From NCBI GenBank assembly GCA_903873585.1, contig CAIQOV010000025.1, forward strand, positions 88,950 to 152,949: a DNA stretch of 64,000 nt, given 5' to 3'. Source of the DNA: an uncultured Rhodobacterales bacterium. GTDB lineage: Bacteria; Pseudomonadota; Alphaproteobacteria; Rhodobacterales; Rhodobacteraceae. The notes beneath the pieces were generated by a model. The model was given only the letters and a program-made list of their open reading frames with translations, searched no databases and was not told the origin of the DNA. Shown piece by piece: positions 1 to 9,598 of the stretch. Position 1 is the first letter of the stretch; each line of letters starts with the position of its first letter. Position numbers and translations under genes: made by a program.

Positions 1-735
1 AGAACGCCCCTTGGTCCAAGCGATTTCCTTAATGCCGTTCTTGACGATCGTGTGGTTGTCGGCGGTATCTAGGGCGTCGGAATATTTGTAGTTCAGCTCT
101 TCTTGGCCCGCGTCCGCCTCTCCCTTGGAATTTTCCACCGGAATGCCCGCGCCATAAAGCCCGTTGCGCACGGCGCGCATGACGTCTTCTTCCTTGGTGG
201 TTTGGAAGATGTGGTAATCTTCGTTATACGATGACACCGGCTGCAACGACCGCAAGCCGCCATCGCGCAGGTTTTCGTAAGAGTTTTCGAACAGGTAGAA
301 TTCCAGCTCCGACGCCATCATGGGTTCAAACCCCATGGCGCGGGCACGCGCGACCTGTTTTTTCAAAATGGCGCGCGGGCTGACGGTAACCTCTTGGCCT
401 GTGTGGTGGTCAACCAAGTCGGCCAGCACCAAGGCCGTGCCGGGCAGCCACGGGATCAGGCGCAAAGTGGCCATGTCGGGCTTCATCACATAGTCGCCGT
501 AGCCCGTTGTCCACGAGCTGCTTTTATAGCCCTGCACTGTGTTCATGTCTTGGTCGACCGTCAGCAGGTAATCGCAGCAATGGGTTTCTTGCCACCCGCT
601 TTTCACGAAAAACGCCGCGTGGAAGCGTTTGCCCATCAGGCGGCCCCACATATCGACGGCGGCCACCAGAACGGTGTCGATGGCGCCTGTGTCGACGGCC
701 TCTTTCAATTGGTCAAATGTCATATTGCCGGGCAT
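1..735 (-). CDS. Glutamine synthetase family protein (partial, C-terminus off window)
   Basis: The first 245 codons of a glutamine synthetase superfamily ligase (ATP-dependent gamma-glutamyl amide formation) are present; the reading frame runs off the left edge. The N-terminal beta-grasp domain spans about residues 15-110. The start of the catalytic domain shows SELEFYLF (142-149), which carries a metal-ligand glutamate, and GEADAGQEEL (205-214), the second conserved glutamate region. ATG at 735 is chosen because an AAGGAGA ribosome site lies about 7 bases upstream. The sequence looks more like the gamma-glutamylpolyamine / GlnT-like branch than housekeeping GlnA, but the substrate cannot be settled from a fragment. 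It lies downstream of, and on the same strand as, a small membrane protein gene and an EamA transporter gene. Confidence 0.9.
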   Translation of the reverse strand, partial: MPGNMTFDQLKEAVDTGAIDTVLVAAVDMWGRLMGKRFHAAFFVKSGWQETHCCDYLLTVDQDMNTVQGYKSSSWTTGYGDYVMKPDMATLRLIPWLPGTALVLADLVDHHTGQEVTVSPRAILKKQVARARAMGFEPMMASELEFYLFENSYENLRDGGLRSLQPVSSYNEDYHIFQTTKEEDVMRAVRNGLYGAGIPVENSKGEADAGQEELNYKYSDALDTADNHTIVKNGIKEIAWTKGRS

Positions 736-799
736 ATCCGGTCTCCTTTTGATGTGGTTTTGCGCAGGCGAGTTGGCCCTTGGGGCCATAGGGTAAAGG

Positions 800-934
800 C
801 TAACCCGCCTTGGCCTGACGCTGAATTTCAACCATACCCATGTTCACCACCAAAGCCGAAAAGCCCGCCAAGACACCGCCCACCGAAAGGGTGGCGATGT
901 TGGTCGACAGGGGCATTGGCAAACAGCGCGCCAT
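800..934 (-). CDS. 44-residue single-span membrane microprotein, unknown function
   Basis: A short ORF of 44 codons starts at ATG 934, with AAGGAT about 9 bases upstream, and stops at 800. Residues about 13-33 form one hydrophobic segment rich in Val, Leu, Ala and Gly, followed by a short polar, basic tail (EIQRQAKAG). It lies in the 250-base gap between the EamA transporter gene and the glutamine synthetase gene, on the same strand as both. The same frame stays open far upstream as a shadow of the transporter gene, so a gene caller may miss the true small start. I recognise no family. The ribosome site, the membrane segment and the placement in an otherwise empty gap support it; there is no homology evidence. 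Confidence 0.55.
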   Translation of the reverse strand: MARCLPMPLSTNIATLSVGGVLAGFSALVVNMGMVEIQRQAKAG

Positions 935-984
935 GGGCGGGTGATCCTTATTTGGCCAAAGGCTGGCGTTTGGGCCGACGACTG

Positions 985-1866
985 TCAAGGTCGTTTTGGG
1001 CGTTGCCGCGCTGTGCGCAAGCCAAGGGCCGCGTTTAAAACCACTGCCGTCAGCAGAACCGCGCCCCCAAGTGCGGAATTGGCCGACAGCGTTTCGCCCA
1101 AAACGGCCCAAGCCCAAACGGGGGCCAACAACACTTCGATCAACGATAACAAGGTGGCTTGGGCGGCAGGCACGACTTGGCTGCCCTTGGTGTAAAGATA
1201 CATTCCCCCCGTCAGCGTCACCACGCCCATGCCAAAGGCCAAGCCTGCCTCGAACGGGGGAACCGCCAAGGTTTGGCCCGCAATCAGGGCTGCCGCAGCC
1301 CCGGCGATGGCAGAAAAAATGCCGCCCAGCAGAACCGCGGGCAGCATGTCGTCCACATGGCCCCAGCGGATCGTGACGGTAAAAGCCGCAAACCCCGCGG
1401 CCGAGATCAGCGCCGCCGCCGTCCCCAGCACCTGCCCGCCGCCAATCTGGCCCACCCCGCCCACCATGACCAAAATGCCCGCCACCGCCAGCAAAATAGC
1501 CCCCCATGTGGGTAAGGACACCGGCTCTTTCAACAAAACCCGCCCGAACACAGCGGCAAAGAACGGCGAGGCCGAGAATAAAAGCACCGCATTGGCGACC
1601 GTGGTAGATTGCAGCGCCACAATCGCCCCGCCAAAGGCCAGCACCAGCCCAAGCCCGCCTGCGGCCCCCGCCCAGCCGACTTGGCGCAGGGCGGGCAGAA
1701 CGCGGGTGGGGCCGATCCACAGCACAAGCACGGGCACCATGCCGAACGACCGCCAAAACAGCACCGCCCAACTGCCCGCCTCGTGCAATTGGCGGATCAG
1801 AACGCCTTGCACCGACCACACCACACCGGCCAACATAATCAGCGCCGCGCCTGTCAGATATCGCAT
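985..1866 (-). CDS. EamA/DMT-family transporter (10 TM)
   Basis: About 293 residues, almost entirely hydrophobic, with two repeated halves of roughly five membrane spans each, as in the drug/metabolite transporter (EamA) family. Family-like features are the N-terminal ALIMLAGVVWS and the second-half run QATLLSLIEVLLAPVWAW followed by GETLS. Such proteins usually export or import amino acids, nucleosides or other small metabolites; the substrate is not predictable here. ATG 1866 puts the start directly before the first membrane helix, with AAGGGG about 11 bases upstream. An in-frame ATG at 1896 and a TTG at 1902 would add 10-12 residues but have no clear ribosome site. The gene may be co-transcribed with the downstream microprotein and glutamine synthetase genes. 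Confidence 0.85.
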   Translation of the reverse strand: MRYLTGAALIMLAGVVWSVQGVLIRQLHEAGSWAVLFWRSFGMVPVLVLWIGPTRVLPALRQVGWAGAAGGLGLVLAFGGAIVALQSTTVANAVLLFSASPFFAAVFGRVLLKEPVSLPTWGAILLAVAGILVMVGGVGQIGGGQVLGTAAALISAAGFAAFTVTIRWGHVDDMLPAVLLGGIFSAIAGAAAALIAGQTLAVPPFEAGLAFGMGVVTLTGGMYLYTKGSQVVPAAQATLLSLIEVLLAPVWAWAVLGETLSANSALGGAVLLTAVVLNAALGLRTARQRPKRP

Positions 1867-1990
1867 GGCTGAAGCCGCCCCTTGGTTCTTTCGCATGGGC
1901 AAAGGCTAGGGGTTTGGGCCTGCCCTTGGTGTTCTAGAACCGACAGGTAAGGTCGCGCAAATGGCAAGGTCGGGCATAGGGCAAAACCCT

Positions 1991-2017
1991 GCCCCTTTCA
2001 TACTTGCCCAAGTATCC
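1991..2017 (-). repeat. Dispersed intergenic repeat, copy 1 (minus orientation)
   Basis: Read on the minus strand this begins GGATACTTGGGCAAGTATG and continues AAAGGGG. It matches the plus-strand stretch at 28552-28578 at almost every position. Its centre, TACTTGCCCAAGTA, is an inverted repeat. It lies just after the 3' end of the GhrA-like gene. Confidence 0.6.
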
Positions 2018-2025
2018 ATACGACC

Positions 2026-2952
2026 TTAGTAGCCAAGCGCGCGGTCAACCAGATGCAGCAACGGCGCACCTGTTTCGGCGCGGCGGATGTTTTCGACCAA
2101 AACCCGTGCGGCGCTGTGCGGCCTTGTGTCCGCCGCGATGTGGGGGGTGACGGTGACCTGTGGGTGCGTCCAAAACGCATGATCTGGCGGCAGGGGTTCG
2201 GTGCGAAACACATCCAGCGTGGCATGGGCCACTTGGCCACTGTCCAGCGCTGCCAGCAGGGCCTGATCGTCGATCAGCGGCCCGCGTCCTGGGTTCAGGA
2301 TCACGGCACCCTTTGGCAAGTAAGCCAATGTGCGCGCGTTCAGCAGGTTTTCGGTTTGCGGCGTGCGTGGCAGCAAGGTGACGACGATGGCGGCGGTGGA
2401 CAGGGCCTGTTGCAAGCCCGCCTCGCCGTGCAGGCAGGTCAGACCCTCGATGACCTTCGGGGCGCGGCTCCACCCTGTGACGGGGAAGTTCAGCGCTTGT
2501 AAGGCGCGCGCGGCGGCAAGGCCAAGCGCGCCTAGGCCCAGCATGGCCACAGGGCGCTGGCGGGCAAGGGGCGGGCAGGTTGGATCCCAGACATGGGTCG
2601 GGTTTAGGATGTGGCGGTCCATGCCCAGATGATGGCGCAGCGCGTGGCCTACGACCCATTCCACCATGCCTTCGGTCAGATAGGGGTCAACCATGCGCGT
2701 CAAGGGTTGGGTCAGGGTGGTGTTTCCTACGATACGTTCCACCCCCGCCCACAGGCTAAGCACGGCTTTGCAGCGCGTGAAGGGGGTGAAATCCTGCAAG
2801 GGGGCAGACGGGGCATAGATGATGTAATCCACCAAGGCCGGATCGGCAGCTTCGGTCACGATCTGCGCTGTAAGCCCCGCCTCGGCCAAAGCCTGCGGCA
2901 AGATCGTGGCATAGGCGGGCCAAAGGGCAGGGGCGGCGAATAGGATCAGCAT
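2026..2952 (-). CDS. ghrA: GhrA-like glyoxylate/hydroxypyruvate reductase
   Basis: A 308-residue D-isomer-specific 2-hydroxyacid dehydrogenase. The NAD(P)-binding Rossmann motif is LGLGALG (138-144). The catalytic Arg is in PGRG (R223), the Glu in RTEPLPP (E252) and the His in TPHIAA (H271). Length and the short N-terminal substrate domain match the GhrA group, which reduces glyoxylate and hydroxypyruvate in the cytoplasm. ATG 2952 follows the stop of the DUF1345 gene by 15 bases, so it appears to be the last gene of the mreB-rodA transcription unit. The exact 2-oxoacid preferred is inferred from the family only. Confidence 0.87.
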   Translation of the reverse strand: MLILFAAPALWPAYATILPQALAEAGLTAQIVTEAADPALVDYIIYAPSAPLQDFTPFTRCKAVLSLWAGVERIVGNTTLTQPLTRMVDPYLTEGMVEWVVGHALRHHLGMDRHILNPTHVWDPTCPPLARQRPVAMLGLGALGLAAARALQALNFPVTGWSRAPKVIEGLTCLHGEAGLQQALSTAAIVVTLLPRTPQTENLLNARTLAYLPKGAVILNPGRGPLIDDQALLAALDSGQVAHATLDVFRTEPLPPDHAFWTHPQVTVTPHIAADTRPHSAARVLVENIRRAETGAPLLHLVDRALGY

Positions 2953-2967
2953 AGGGTTCCCCTTTGG

Positions 2968-3597
2968 CTATTGCGACAAGGCTATTGCGGCATTCACCGC
3001 CATAGCAAGGATGACAGTGTTAAAGAAAAATGACCCGATCGAGTGGATCAACACCACCCGTCGCATCGCCGTCGTGGTGATAGAGACATCGGCGGTTTGC
3101 GCTGTCATTCCCACGACGAAAGAGAAGTACATGAAATCCCAAATCTCTGGCTTGGGCGTGCCCGGAAAGGCTAGCCCACCGTCAGGGTCGGGCGCAAAGT
3201 ACAAATGCGCATAGCGAAACGCCGCAAGTACGTGCAAGGTCGCCCATCCTAAAGGTGCCGCTGCCAGCGCAAAGACGGTTTCAACCGCGCTGATGGTGGA
3301 CCGGTTCAGGACCAGAAAGATCGACGACAGGCTGATCAGCACCGCCATCAGGGCAAGGGCAAGGATCAAAACCGCCCCCTCGTCGTCTTGCTCTGAATGG
3401 CGGCGCATCTGCGTTGGTGTGGTGCGCAACACCATGGCCATTATCAGCGTAAGGTAGCTAAGGAAAAAGGCATTGGCCCCGATCAGCCCGCTCATCACTT
3501 GGTCAACCGCCAACAAATGGCTGCCCGCCCACATCAACCCGCCAAACAGCAGTGCTGCCAGAAACCTTGTGTGGCGATGGTAAGCTTGGCCAAACAT
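2968..3597 (-). CDS. DUF1345 family membrane protein
   Basis: A 209-residue integral membrane protein with about five hydrophobic spans. The conserved-looking stretch IWDFMYFSFVVGMTAQTADV is typical of DUF1345 proteins, whose function is unknown. Its ATG at 3597 overlaps the rodA stop by one base (TGATG), so translation is probably coupled to rodA. Placement inside the elongasome transcription unit may only reflect shared transcription; nothing in the sequence assigns it a cell-wall role. Confidence 0.85.
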   Translation of the reverse strand: MFGQAYHRHTRFLAALLFGGLMWAGSHLLAVDQVMSGLIGANAFFLSYLTLIMAMVLRTTPTQMRRHSEQDDEGAVLILALALMAVLISLSSIFLVLNRSTISAVETVFALAAAPLGWATLHVLAAFRYAHLYFAPDPDGGLAFPGTPKPEIWDFMYFSFVVGMTAQTADVSITTTAMRRVVLIHSIGSFFFNTVILAMAVNAAIALSQ

Positions 3598-4736
3598 CAG
3601 CGCAGCCTGTGCACGATGGCGCTTTGCACCAGCCCGAAGGCCAAAAGCAAAACCAGCGTGGCTGACCCGCCGTAGCTTAGGAACGGCAGGGGCACGCCAA
3701 CCACAGGGGCCATGCCCATCACCATCGCCAGATTGACGGCCAGATACAAAAAGAAATTCGCCGCTATGCCGATCAGCAGCAACGACGAGAAGCGATCTTT
3801 GTTCTGCATTGCTGCCCAGAACAGAAAGATCAAAATGGCGGCATATAGGGTGAGAAGCGAAATCTCTCCGACAAAGCCGAACTCTTCGCCCAGTGTGGTG
3901 AAGATGAAATCGGTGTGCTTTTCGGGCAGAAAGTTCAACCGGCTTTGCGTGCCCTGCATAAAGCCCTTGCCCGCCATCCCGCCCGAGCCCAGAGCAATCT
4001 TGGCCTGCAAGATGTTATATCCCGCCCCCAAAGGATCGGCTGACGGGTCAAGGAACGTGTCGATCCGCCTATACTGATAATCGTGGATCAACTGCCACGG
4101 CGTGCCGCGCAAAAAGAATATTCCCGCAACCCCCGCCCCGATCAGGGCAAGCACGCCGCCAAAGTACCACAGCGACACGCCCGCCGCGAACATGACAGAC
4201 GCCCCCGCTATGACCAGCATCAAGGTCGTGCCCAAGTTCGGCTCCATCAAGACCAAAACAGCGGGAACGATGATCAGCACCACCGGCACAATCACCCAGA
4301 TCAACCGCGAGACTTTGCGATCCTCTAGCCAATCATAATAGGTGGCCAACATCATGATCAGGCTAACCTTCATGAATTCTGACGGCTGAATGCGAATAAA
4401 GCCCAGATCAATCCAGCGCTGCGCGCCCATGCCCACGGCACCGAAGAAATGCACCACCAGCAGCAAAACAAAGGTCACGATATAGGCCGCCGCCGACATG
4501 CTGCGCCAAAACCAGATCGGCGTGAAGCATATGGCCAGCGATAAGACCATGCCCACGCCGAACCGCTTCATCTGCGGTTCGGCCCATTGCTGCATATCCC
4601 CGCCCGAGATCGAGTATAGCATCAGCCAGCCGATGGTCGCACAGGCGCAAACCAGCAGATACAGGCTCCAGTTCACATAAAGCACCTTGGCAAAGCCCGT
4701 GGGGGCGAATTTGACGCGGTATTCCAGAAAACTCAT
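3597..4736 (-). CDS. rodA: Rod shape-determining protein RodA (SEDS glycosyltransferase)
   Basis: A 379-residue SEDS-family membrane protein, the peptidoglycan polymerase of the elongasome, which works with PBP2 at the cytoplasmic membrane. About ten membrane spans are visible. Family motifs are GAQRWIDLGFIRIQPSEFMK (104-123) and PEKHTDFIFTTLGEEFGF (271-288), including the catalytic-type Asp of HTDF (D276). It ends in the usual GGSATLVLLLAFGLVQS region. ATG 4736 lies 5 bases after the PBP2 stop, giving the standard mrdA-rodA pair. Confidence 0.97.
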   Translation of the reverse strand: MSFLEYRVKFAPTGFAKVLYVNWSLYLLVCACATIGWLMLYSISGGDMQQWAEPQMKRFGVGMVLSLAICFTPIWFWRSMSAAAYIVTFVLLLVVHFFGAVGMGAQRWIDLGFIRIQPSEFMKVSLIMMLATYYDWLEDRKVSRLIWVIVPVVLIIVPAVLVLMEPNLGTTLMLVIAGASVMFAAGVSLWYFGGVLALIGAGVAGIFFLRGTPWQLIHDYQYRRIDTFLDPSADPLGAGYNILQAKIALGSGGMAGKGFMQGTQSRLNFLPEKHTDFIFTTLGEEFGFVGEISLLTLYAAILIFLFWAAMQNKDRFSSLLLIGIAANFFLYLAVNLAMVMGMAPVVGVPLPFLSYGGSATLVLLLAFGLVQSAIVHRLR

Positions 4737-4741
4737 GGGCT

Positions 4742-6685
4742 TTAGGCCTTTATTTCCGGGGGTTGGCTGCCATCAGGGCGGCGCAGGCGCAGTTCTTTCA
4801 GCATGGTGTCAATGCGCGCGCGTTGGCTTTCGGGGTAATCCATCGGGTCGGGCAAAGCGCCCGTCATCACGCGCAGCAGGGCATCACGCGTAATGGGGGC
4901 TGCGGCCGAAGACCCGCCGCCGCCATGTTCCACCACCACCGCCACCGCATAGCGTGGCGCATCGGCGGGGGCGTAGGCCACAAACAGGGCGTGGTCGCGC
5001 GATTTCCACGGCAGGTCGTTGTTCGTGACCACCCCCGTCTCGCGCTCTGCCGCCGAGATGTTGCGCACCTGCGAGGTGCCCGACTTACCCGCCATGCGCA
5101 TCGCATCATTGTCGATCCGCGCGGCATAAGATGTGCCATGCTGGCCGTTGACCACTTGTGTCATGCCAGAGCGCACCGAATCGAGGTGCGAGGTTTCAAG
5201 ACCAAGGGGCAAAGCCTCGGCCGCAGGAACCTCTATGCCGTCGACCGCTTTGATCAGGCGCGGCACAACTTGCCTGCCTGTCGCCACCCGCGCCGTCATG
5301 ACCGCCAGTTGCAAAGGCGAGGCCAAGACATACCCCTGCCCAATCGAGGCGTTGATCGTATCGCCAATCCGCCAGTCTTGCTTGTAGCGCTGTTGTTTCC
5401 ATTCTTTGGTGGGCAAATTACCCTCGGATATGGCAGACATGGGCAGATCGTGGCGTTGGCCAAGCCCCATGGTCTTGCCCATATCGGCGATTTTGTCGAT
5501 GCCAACCCTTTGGGCGACATCGTAAAAGAACACATCGCAGCTTTCAGCCAAGGCGCGGGCCAAGTCGACTTTGCCATGCCCCCCCGACTTCCAGCAATGG
5601 AACTTGCGCCCGCGGAAATCGAGATAGCCGGGGCAATAAACCGTGGTGTCCACGTCAATCTGGCCATTGGCCAAGGCCGACAGGGCTGTGACGACCTTGA
5701 ACGTCGAGCCCGGTGGATAGGTGCCTTGCACAACCTTGTTGGCCAAGGGGCGGTGGTCATCTTCCATCAGGGCGCTGTAATTGGCGTTTGAAATGCCACG
5801 CACAAACAGGTTCGGGTTGAAACTGGGCGCAGACACCGCACCAATGATGTCGCCGTTTTGCACATCCATCACGATACAGGCGGCAGATTGGTCGCCCAGA
5901 CGGACTTGCAGAAAGTTTTGCACATCGGCATCCAGCGTCAGGGTCAGGTCGGCGCCTGATTTTCCCTCGGTCCGGTCCAACTCGCGCATGATGCGGCCAA
6001 CGTGGTTGACCTCTATCTTGCGGTTGCCGGCTGACCCGCGCAGCACGTCTTCCTCCCACTTTTCCACCCCGATCTTGCCGATCTGGAATTTGGGGATGTT
6101 CAGCACGGGATCGGGGTTTTCGATCTCGGCCAGATCTTTTTCCGACACGGGGCCAACATAGCCCACCACATGGGCAAAATCGGTGTCGCGCGGATAAAGC
6201 CGCGACAGGCCGACATCGGGCGTCACCCCCGGCAAGGCGGGCGCGTTCAAAGACACACGGCTGAACTCTTCCCACGTCACGCGGTCCGCCACGGGAATGG
6301 GCACGAAAGAGGCGTTGCGATCAATATCCTTCAACACCCGCGCCATGTCGCCCTCGGTCAGCGGGATCAGGTGGCTTAGGCGGTTCAAAACCAAGTTTAC
6401 ATCGCCCGCCCCCTCGCGGGTGATGACGACACGGTAGGTCTGTTCATTGCCTGCGATAAGTTTGCCGTTGCGATCCACGATCAGGCCACGGGCGGGGGGC
6501 AGCAATTGGATGTTGACGCGGTTTTGTTCGGCCAACAGGGAAAAGGTGTCAGATTGGTCTATGCCAAGATAGCGCATCCGGCCGGCCAGCACCGCCATAG
6601 TGGCGGCCATGCACCCACCCATGAACAAAGCGCGGCGGTTGATGCGGCGCGCACTGTCTTCGTGGTCGCGAACAGGGCGTCTCAC
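4742..6685 (-). CDS. mrdA: Penicillin-binding protein 2 (elongation transpeptidase)
   Basis: A 647-residue class B penicillin-binding protein that crosslinks peptidoglycan during cell elongation with RodA. One N-terminal membrane anchor lies at about residues 20-40. The dimerization domain includes LLPPARGLIVDRNGK. The transpeptidase motifs are STFK (S327-K330), SCD (382-384) in the SxN position, and KSGT (534-537). The start is GTG at 6685, overlapping the mreD stop (GTGA), consistent with translational coupling. It belongs to the mreB-C-D-mrdA-rodA operon. Confidence 0.97.
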   Translation of the reverse strand: MRRPVRDHEDSARRINRRALFMGGCMAATMAVLAGRMRYLGIDQSDTFSLLAEQNRVNIQLLPPARGLIVDRNGKLIAGNEQTYRVVITREGAGDVNLVLNRLSHLIPLTEGDMARVLKDIDRNASFVPIPVADRVTWEEFSRVSLNAPALPGVTPDVGLSRLYPRDTDFAHVVGYVGPVSEKDLAEIENPDPVLNIPKFQIGKIGVEKWEEDVLRGSAGNRKIEVNHVGRIMRELDRTEGKSGADLTLTLDADVQNFLQVRLGDQSAACIVMDVQNGDIIGAVSAPSFNPNLFVRGISNANYSALMEDDHRPLANKVVQGTYPPGSTFKVVTALSALANGQIDVDTTVYCPGYLDFRGRKFHCWKSGGHGKVDLARALAESCDVFFYDVAQRVGIDKIADMGKTMGLGQRHDLPMSAISEGNLPTKEWKQQRYKQDWRIGDTINASIGQGYVLASPLQLAVMTARVATGRQVVPRLIKAVDGIEVPAAEALPLGLETSHLDSVRSGMTQVVNGQHGTSYAARIDNDAMRMAGKSGTSQVRNISAAERETGVVTNNDLPWKSRDHALFVAYAPADAPRYAVAVVVEHGGGGSSAAAPITRDALLRVMTGALPDPMDYPESQRARIDTMLKELRLRRPDGSQPPEIKA

Positions 6686-7221
6686 ATTCGTCTCCCAAAG
6701 GCGTCAACTTGGCCCATTGCAGGTTTGTACAAATCAAGCCCATAGCGCGACACGGCAACCACCGCAGGATAGGCCACAATCGACCAGATGATCTGCAACA
6801 AGGAAAAGCCAAAAGAAGGTTGGTCCACAAAGGCCAGATCCAAGATGGTTCGGTTGGCGAAAAACACCGCGAAAATCACGCCTGCCACCAACAGCCACTC
6901 GACGCCAAAGTTCAACTCACGCGTCAGCGCACTGCGCGCACGGATGAATTCGGCCCCGATCAACACCAAAGCAGCCCAAAGTCCGGGCGGGCGCATCAGC
7001 AGCATGTCTTCGGTCAAAACGACCACCCCGATCATCAGGGCTGACAAATACTCTGGCCGCCGCACCATCCATGCAAAGATCAGGCACAATAAGATGTCAG
7101 GCCCCGGCAAATGCCCCGCCGTTGTGTGCAAGGGCAAAAGGCGCATGAATGTTAAGATCAGTGCCGCCCCCAGAAAGATCAGGCGATGCACCCAAAGCGG
7201 TCCGATAAAGGCGCTAATCAC
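6682..7221 (-). CDS. mreD: Rod shape-determining protein MreD
   Basis: About 179 residues with five hydrophobic spans and the MreD-type run HLPGPDILLCLIFAWMVRRP. It is an inner-membrane component of the elongasome. I chose GTG 7221, which overlaps the last 8 bases of mreC (GTGATTAG) and has a G-rich ribosome site about 7 bases upstream. The longer open frame upstream reads through mreC in another frame and gives an implausible Pro/Arg/Cys-rich leader. ATG 7242 is the next alternative. It ends in ATGTGA, overlapping the GTG start of PBP2. Confidence 0.88.
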   Translation of the reverse strand: MISAFIGPLWVHRLIFLGAALILTFMRLLPLHTTAGHLPGPDILLCLIFAWMVRRPEYLSALMIGVVVLTEDMLLMRPPGLWAALVLIGAEFIRARSALTRELNFGVEWLLVAGVIFAVFFANRTILDLAFVDQPSFGFSLLQIIWSIVAYPAVVAVSRYGLDLYKPAMGQVDAFGRRM

Positions 7222-8227
7222 TGCGCGCCCCCGTGGTGCCATCGGGGATCGAGGGTGCAGTGGCCCCCTCTGCGCCGGTGTTGGTGCCATCTTGGGGAAC
7301 GGAAACCGGCAATCCGGCAGCGGGCAGTAAGGGCCCCTGAACCCCCGGCGGCAGGGCGCGCGGCGGCAAGGGCACCAGAAGTGCGCCCGGGTCGGTAATT
7401 GGGGCGCTGGCATAACTGCGCAAAACGCGCAGGAATTCCAACCGCTCGTAATCGGCGGCCAAGACCACTCTCAGCCGTTTGTCAGACCCCATGGCAACTT
7501 GGCCCACCAGCAAGCCCGCCGGAAACACATTGCCATCGCCCGTGCTGATCACCCGATCGCCGGGCTGAATCTGGTCGGGATGTTCCAGAAAATCCAACGG
7601 CGGCAGCATCGAGTTGTCGCCCGACAAAATCGCCTTTTGCCCCGAGGGTTGAATAATCACGGGAATATGGCTGGAACTGTCGGTCAGCAAGATCACGCGA
7701 CTGGTGCGGTTGCCCACGCCGGATATGCGCCCGACAAGGCCGATGCCGTCCATCGTGGCCCAGCCGTCTTGAATGCCGTCACGCGTGCCCACGTTCAACA
7801 GGACCGATTGGCGAAACGGGCTGCCGCTGTCGGCCAGAACCACGCCGGTCACATGGGTCAGCATCGGGTCAAGGCGGACATTGTTCAGGTCTAGCAGGCG
7901 GGCGTTCTTTTGCTCTAGCTGTAACGCCGCCTCTTTCCATGCCTTCATCTGCTGCAATTCTTCGCGCAGTTGCTGGTTTTGTTCGTAAAGGCGGCCGTAG
8001 GACTGAAAGTTTTCAACAATTGCCGACAGTTTGGTCACGGGTGCCATGGCCCAAGACAAAGACGGCACAACCTTATCGACCAAAGCCGTGCGAAACCGTT
8101 CCACCCTTGGGCTATCTATGCGCCACAGCACAAAGATGGCCAAAAACACTACCACCAAAAGCCCCACCAAAACCCGGCGCAGCGGGCGTGAGAAATCTTC
8201 GCTGTCATATGTCCGAGGTTTGGCCAT
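7214..8227 (-). CDS. mreC: Rod shape-determining protein MreC
   Basis: A 337-residue bitopic protein with a short basic cytoplasmic tail, one membrane span at about residues 18-36, a coiled coil at about 77-115 (EQNQQLREELQQMKAWKEAA) and the beta-rich periplasmic domain (VLADSGSPFRQSVLLNVGTRD, then GLVGRISGVG). This is the scaffold that links MreB to the periplasmic cell-wall enzymes. A Pro/Gly-rich tail of about 50 residues follows the conserved domain. ATG 8227 has a GGGGGG ribosome site. It lies between mreB (23 bases) and mreD (8-base overlap). Confidence 0.95.
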   Translation of the reverse strand: MAKPRTYDSEDFSRPLRRVLVGLLVVVFLAIFVLWRIDSPRVERFRTALVDKVVPSLSWAMAPVTKLSAIVENFQSYGRLYEQNQQLREELQQMKAWKEAALQLEQKNARLLDLNNVRLDPMLTHVTGVVLADSGSPFRQSVLLNVGTRDGIQDGWATMDGIGLVGRISGVGNRTSRVILLTDSSSHIPVIIQPSGQKAILSGDNSMLPPLDFLEHPDQIQPGDRVISTGDGNVFPAGLLVGQVAMGSDKRLRVVLAADYERLEFLRVLRSYASAPITDPGALLVPLPPRALPPGVQGPLLPAAGLPVSVPQDGTNTGAEGATAPSIPDGTTGARSD

Positions 8228-8250
8228 AGGCCCCCCTTAATCGAAAGGGC

Positions 8251-9448
<1,198 letters not shown>

Positions 9449-9483
9449 ATAGCCATTAAGTGTCGGTCTTTTCAGCCTAAAAA

Positions 9484-9511
9484 TTGCATTTAGTATACTT
9501 TTTACGATAAA
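9484..9511 (+). promoter_or_regulatory. Possible promoter for the downstream SDR gene
   Basis: TTGCAT (9484-9489) and GATAAA (9506-9511) are spaced by 16 bases in an AT-rich stretch about 90 bases before the SDR start. The match is modest and is offered as a candidate only. Confidence 0.3.
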
Positions 9512-9598
9512 ATCCGGAAAAATCACCTTCGCGCTTCGCTGATCGCACGGCCACAGCTATGCTTTTTGCACAAAGACCTGTGCCGAACTGGAGAAGAT

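Noticed and set aside
800..1819. 339-codon minus-strand frame across the EamA gene
   Set aside because: Most of it is an out-of-frame shadow of the transporter gene; only the last 44 codons after ATG 934 look real.
4763..5791. 342-codon open frame on the plus strand
   Set aside because: Antisense to PBP2, whose active-site motifs are intact.
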